A DNA stretch of 64,000 bases, from positions 5,660,501-5,724,500 of the forward strand of contig NZ_CP132203.1 of assembly GCF_030719035.1 (NCBI RefSeq), read 5' to 3'. This stretch comes from Hahella sp. HNIBRBA332 (GTDB lineage: Bacteria; Pseudomonadota; Gammaproteobacteria; Pseudomonadales; Oleiphilaceae). Both the position numbers and the translations under genes were made by a program. The notes under the pieces were generated by a model, which saw only the letters and a program-made list of their open reading frames with translations, was not told where the DNA came from and did no database searches. Shown here in pieces: positions 62,243 through 64,000 of the stretch (its first letter is position 1; every line of letters begins with the position of its first letter).

Positions 62243-62258
62243 GCACAAGGAGGGAATC

Positions 62259-63827
62259 ATGGAACGGCTGTCGGGCGTGCTGCGCATCCTCGTTTGCTGC
62301 CTCTCACTCATCGCATTAGCTTCACCCAGCGTGGCGCAGACGCCCGCCAATGTTTTAGTGGTCGGCCAGATCGCCGAACCCAAGTCCCTCGACCCCCATG
62401 CCGTCACTGCTCTCAATGACTTTCGCATACTGATCAATCTCTATGACGGACTGGTGCGCTTCAAAGACGGGACCTTGGAAGTGGAGCCGGCGTTGGCGGA
62501 GTCCTGGACCATCAGTGACGACGGTAAGACTTACACCTTCACTCTGCGCAAAGGCGTACAGTTTCATGACGGATCGCCTCTCACCGCAGGAGCGGTAAAG
62601 TTCAATTTCGAACGCATGCTAGACGAAAAGCATCCTTATCATGACACCGGCCCTTTTCCATTAGCGTTTTTCTTCAGTCCGATAGAGAAGGTGGAAGCGA
62701 TTGACGATCTCCACATTCGATTTGAATTAAATGCGCCTTACGCTCCGTTTCTTTCCAACCTGGCCTACCCAACCGGTCTGATCATCTCCCCCGAATCAGT
62801 GAAAAAGTATGGCAAGGATTATGGTCGTCATCCGGCGGGAACCGGACCCTTCCACTTTGCCGAGTGGGTTAGCAACGCCAAGGTCGTCATTGTCCGCAAC
62901 GACAACTACTGGGACGGCGCATCGCCTCTGGAAGCGGTAGTGTTCCGGCCGATTACCGACGCCAACACACGTATGGCGGAGATGCTCTCAGGCGGCGTAG
63001 ACCTCATGGTGGAAACCCCGCCGGATAATCTGGCTGTGTTCGAGAAAGATCCTGGATTCCAGGTTTATCAGCAGGCTGGACCGCATTTATGGTTTTTAAT
63101 TCTCAACAACAGGAAAGGCCCTTTGGCGGATCGCCGTATGCGTCAGGCGATCAACTACGCGATTGATAAGAAGGCGTTAGTGGAAAACGTGTTACAAGGC
63201 ACCGCAGAAGTCGCCAAAGGACCCATCCCGCCCGCCTTCGCCTGGGCGTATAACCCAAACCTGGACGCTTACGCTTATAACCCCGACAAGGCGCGCGCGC
63301 TAATCAAAGCGGCGGGACACGAAGGCGCGCAGCTTACTTTTTATGTGACGGAAGGGGGCTCAGGAATGCTGGAGCCCGTCGCGATGGGCGCGGCGATTCA
63401 GGCGGACCTCGCCAAAGTGGGTCTTCAGGTAAAGATAGAGACTTATGAGTGGAACACCTTTCTCAGCAAAGTGAATCCAGGATTGCCGGAGGACGTCGAT
63501 ATGGCGGAGATGGCCTGGATGACCAACGACCCTGATACCTTGCCTTATCTCGCATTACGCAGCGACGCCTGGCCGGATAAAGGCGGCTTCAACTCCGGTT
63601 ACTACGCCAATCCCAAGGTGGACGACCTGCTTGAACGAGCGCGTCGCACTACGGACCAGAACCAAAGAGCCGTGCTTTATAAAGAAATGCAGGCCATCGT
63701 CCAAGAAGACGCTCCCTGGGCGTTTATCGCAAACTGGAGGCAAAACGCCGTCAGCCAGTCACGCGTTAAAAACTTCAGATTGCAGCCTTCATTTTTTCTG
63801 GATTTAAGAGAGGTGGATAAACCATGA
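62259..63827 (+). CDS. ABC transporter substrate-binding protein, dipeptide type (SBP_bac_5)
   Basis: A 522-aa periplasmic protein with signal peptide (cleavage after SVAQ, residue ~27) and the family 5 fold: IAEPKSLDPHAVTALND, YDGLVRFKDGTLEVEPALAE, the signature SDDGKTYTFTLRKGVQFHDG, GTGPFHFAEWVSNAKVVIVR, and RMRQAINYAIDKKALVENVL. The C-terminal QAIVQEDAPWAFIANW is also typical. It binds peptides, opines or similar for import. A very strong ribosome-binding site (AAGGAGGG) precedes the ATG. Its stop overlaps an ATG (ATGA, 63824) as if a permease gene followed, but that frame closes after seven codons. Confidence 0.92.
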   Translation: MERLSGVLRILVCCLSLIALASPSVAQTPANVLVVGQIAEPKSLDPHAVTALNDFRILINLYDGLVRFKDGTLEVEPALAESWTISDDGKTYTFTLRKGVQFHDGSPLTAGAVKFNFERMLDEKHPYHDTGPFPLAFFFSPIEKVEAIDDLHIRFELNAPYAPFLSNLAYPTGLIISPESVKKYGKDYGRHPAGTGPFHFAEWVSNAKVVIVRNDNYWDGASPLEAVVFRPITDANTRMAEMLSGGVDLMVETPPDNLAVFEKDPGFQVYQQAGPHLWFLILNNRKGPLADRRMRQAINYAIDKKALVENVLQGTAEVAKGPIPPAFAWAYNPNLDAYAYNPDKARALIKAAGHEGAQLTFYVTEGGSGMLEPVAMGAAIQADLAKVGLQVKIETYEWNTFLSKVNPGLPEDVDMAEMAWMTNDPDTLPYLALRSDAWPDKGGFNSGYYANPKVDDLLERARRTTDQNQRAVLYKEMQAIVQEDAPWAFIANWRQNAVSQSRVKNFRLQPSFFLDLREVDKP

Positions 63828-63847
63828 AATTTATCCGGATTTTCTAA
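63824..63847 (+). pseudogene. possible remnant of a permease gene start
   Basis: An ATG overlaps the substrate-binding protein stop in the form ATGA, the usual junction to the first permease gene of such operons. It reads MKFIRIF, then TAA (63845-63847). From there on the DNA is A+T-rich and noncoding. I infer that the permease gene was lost by deletion or rearrangement. The alternative is a chance ATGA. Confidence 0.4.
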
Positions 63848-64000
63848 CCGGCATACTTTTAAAAACTCATATTGGTCACAGCTTCACAGCGAAAATGGCA
63901 TTTCCTTGATGATGTTCGTAGTCATTACGTTTCAGAGAAATAAACGGAATAAAAACATAAAGTTATAAATGTTATTTTAAATTATGAAAAAATTTGCCAG
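63848..64000. other. A+T-rich right end of the window
   Basis: No gene is evident. An ATG at 63984 opens MKKFA and runs off the window; it lacks a clear ribosome-binding site and could be the start of a secreted protein. Confidence 0.4.

Larger units (their letters stand above)
61715..62258. other. 544-bp gene-free region with inverted repeats
   Basis: There is no convincing protein-coding gene. It contains a cluster of perfect hairpins at 61831-61977, described separately, and a leader hairpin just before the solute-binding protein gene. The remainder is A+T-rich. Confidence 0.6.

Overview
This looks like about 64 kb of chromosome from a marine-type gammaproteobacterium, probably a Hahella-like member of the Oceanospirillales. 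That assignment is inferred from protein content and gene order and was not checked against any database. Several blocks match the familiar Pseudomonas order near the replication origin: lysM-dprA-tsaC-hemF-aroE facing def-fmt-rsmB-trkA, lpxL-type acyltransferase next to glyQ-glyS-gmhB, prlC-yheV-gamma carbonic anhydrase, and the cytochrome c oxidase/heme A block. Coding density is high and most of the window is ordinary housekeeping DNA.

Layout. 1-5.6 kb: end of hypD and all of hypE ([NiFe] hydrogenase maturation), an orphan family-1 solute-binding protein, a glutathionyl-hydroquinone reductase, a GlxA-type regulator and a LysE-family exporter. 5.6-13.4 kb: a band-7/SPFH protein, a BaeS/BaeR-like two-component system with an adjacent LTxxQ (Spy/CpxP-like) periplasmic protein, a photolyase/cryptochrome, an AspA/AstE-type deacylase and a Frag1/DRAM-like membrane protein. 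13.4-19 kb: a possible small RNA, a lipoprotein, an SMP-30-like protein, two small genes separated by three 19-bp-period repeats, and a serine hydrolase. 19.1-26.7 kb: caa3-type cytochrome oxidase (ctaC, ctaD, ctaE) with SURF1, a CxxxC membrane-anchored thioredoxin-like protein, ctaA and ctaB, but with no ctaG/cox11 and no recognisable Sco gene.

26.9-34.9 kb: a DinF-type MATE transporter, an unknown protein, yheV, prlC, a gamma carbonic anhydrase, an hsp20 with a probable heat-shock promoter, a PA4642-family protein and a motA/motB pair. 35-46.5 kb: the aroE/hemF/tsaC/dprA/lysM and def/fmt/rsmB/trkA/trkH divergent blocks and an alpha/beta hydrolase. 46.7-53.3 kb: a lipoprotein, a lipid A-type acyltransferase, glyQS, gmhB and tRNA-Pro(CGG). 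53.3-59.7 kb: a duplicated tRNA 3' end, a fused sugar-dehydrogenase-like/diheme cytochrome lipoprotein, a Na/Pi cotransporter, a Fur-box-controlled fagA-like gene plus fumC, and an ArsR-type regulator.

59.7-64 kb is accessory in character: poorly conserved proteins, visibly A+T-richer noncoding DNA with a cluster of perfect inverted repeats, and a dipeptide-type solute-binding protein whose expected downstream permease is only a start codon and seven codons.

No CRISPR array, rRNA, complete insertion sequence or prophage was seen. The observations most worth a second look are the tRNA-Pro 3'-end duplication, the hairpin cluster at 61.83-61.98 kb, the 19-bp iteron-like repeats at 17.17 kb, the possible Csr/Rsm-type RNA at 13.7 kb, the oxidase cluster lacking copper chaperones, and the truncated peptide-transport operon at the right end.
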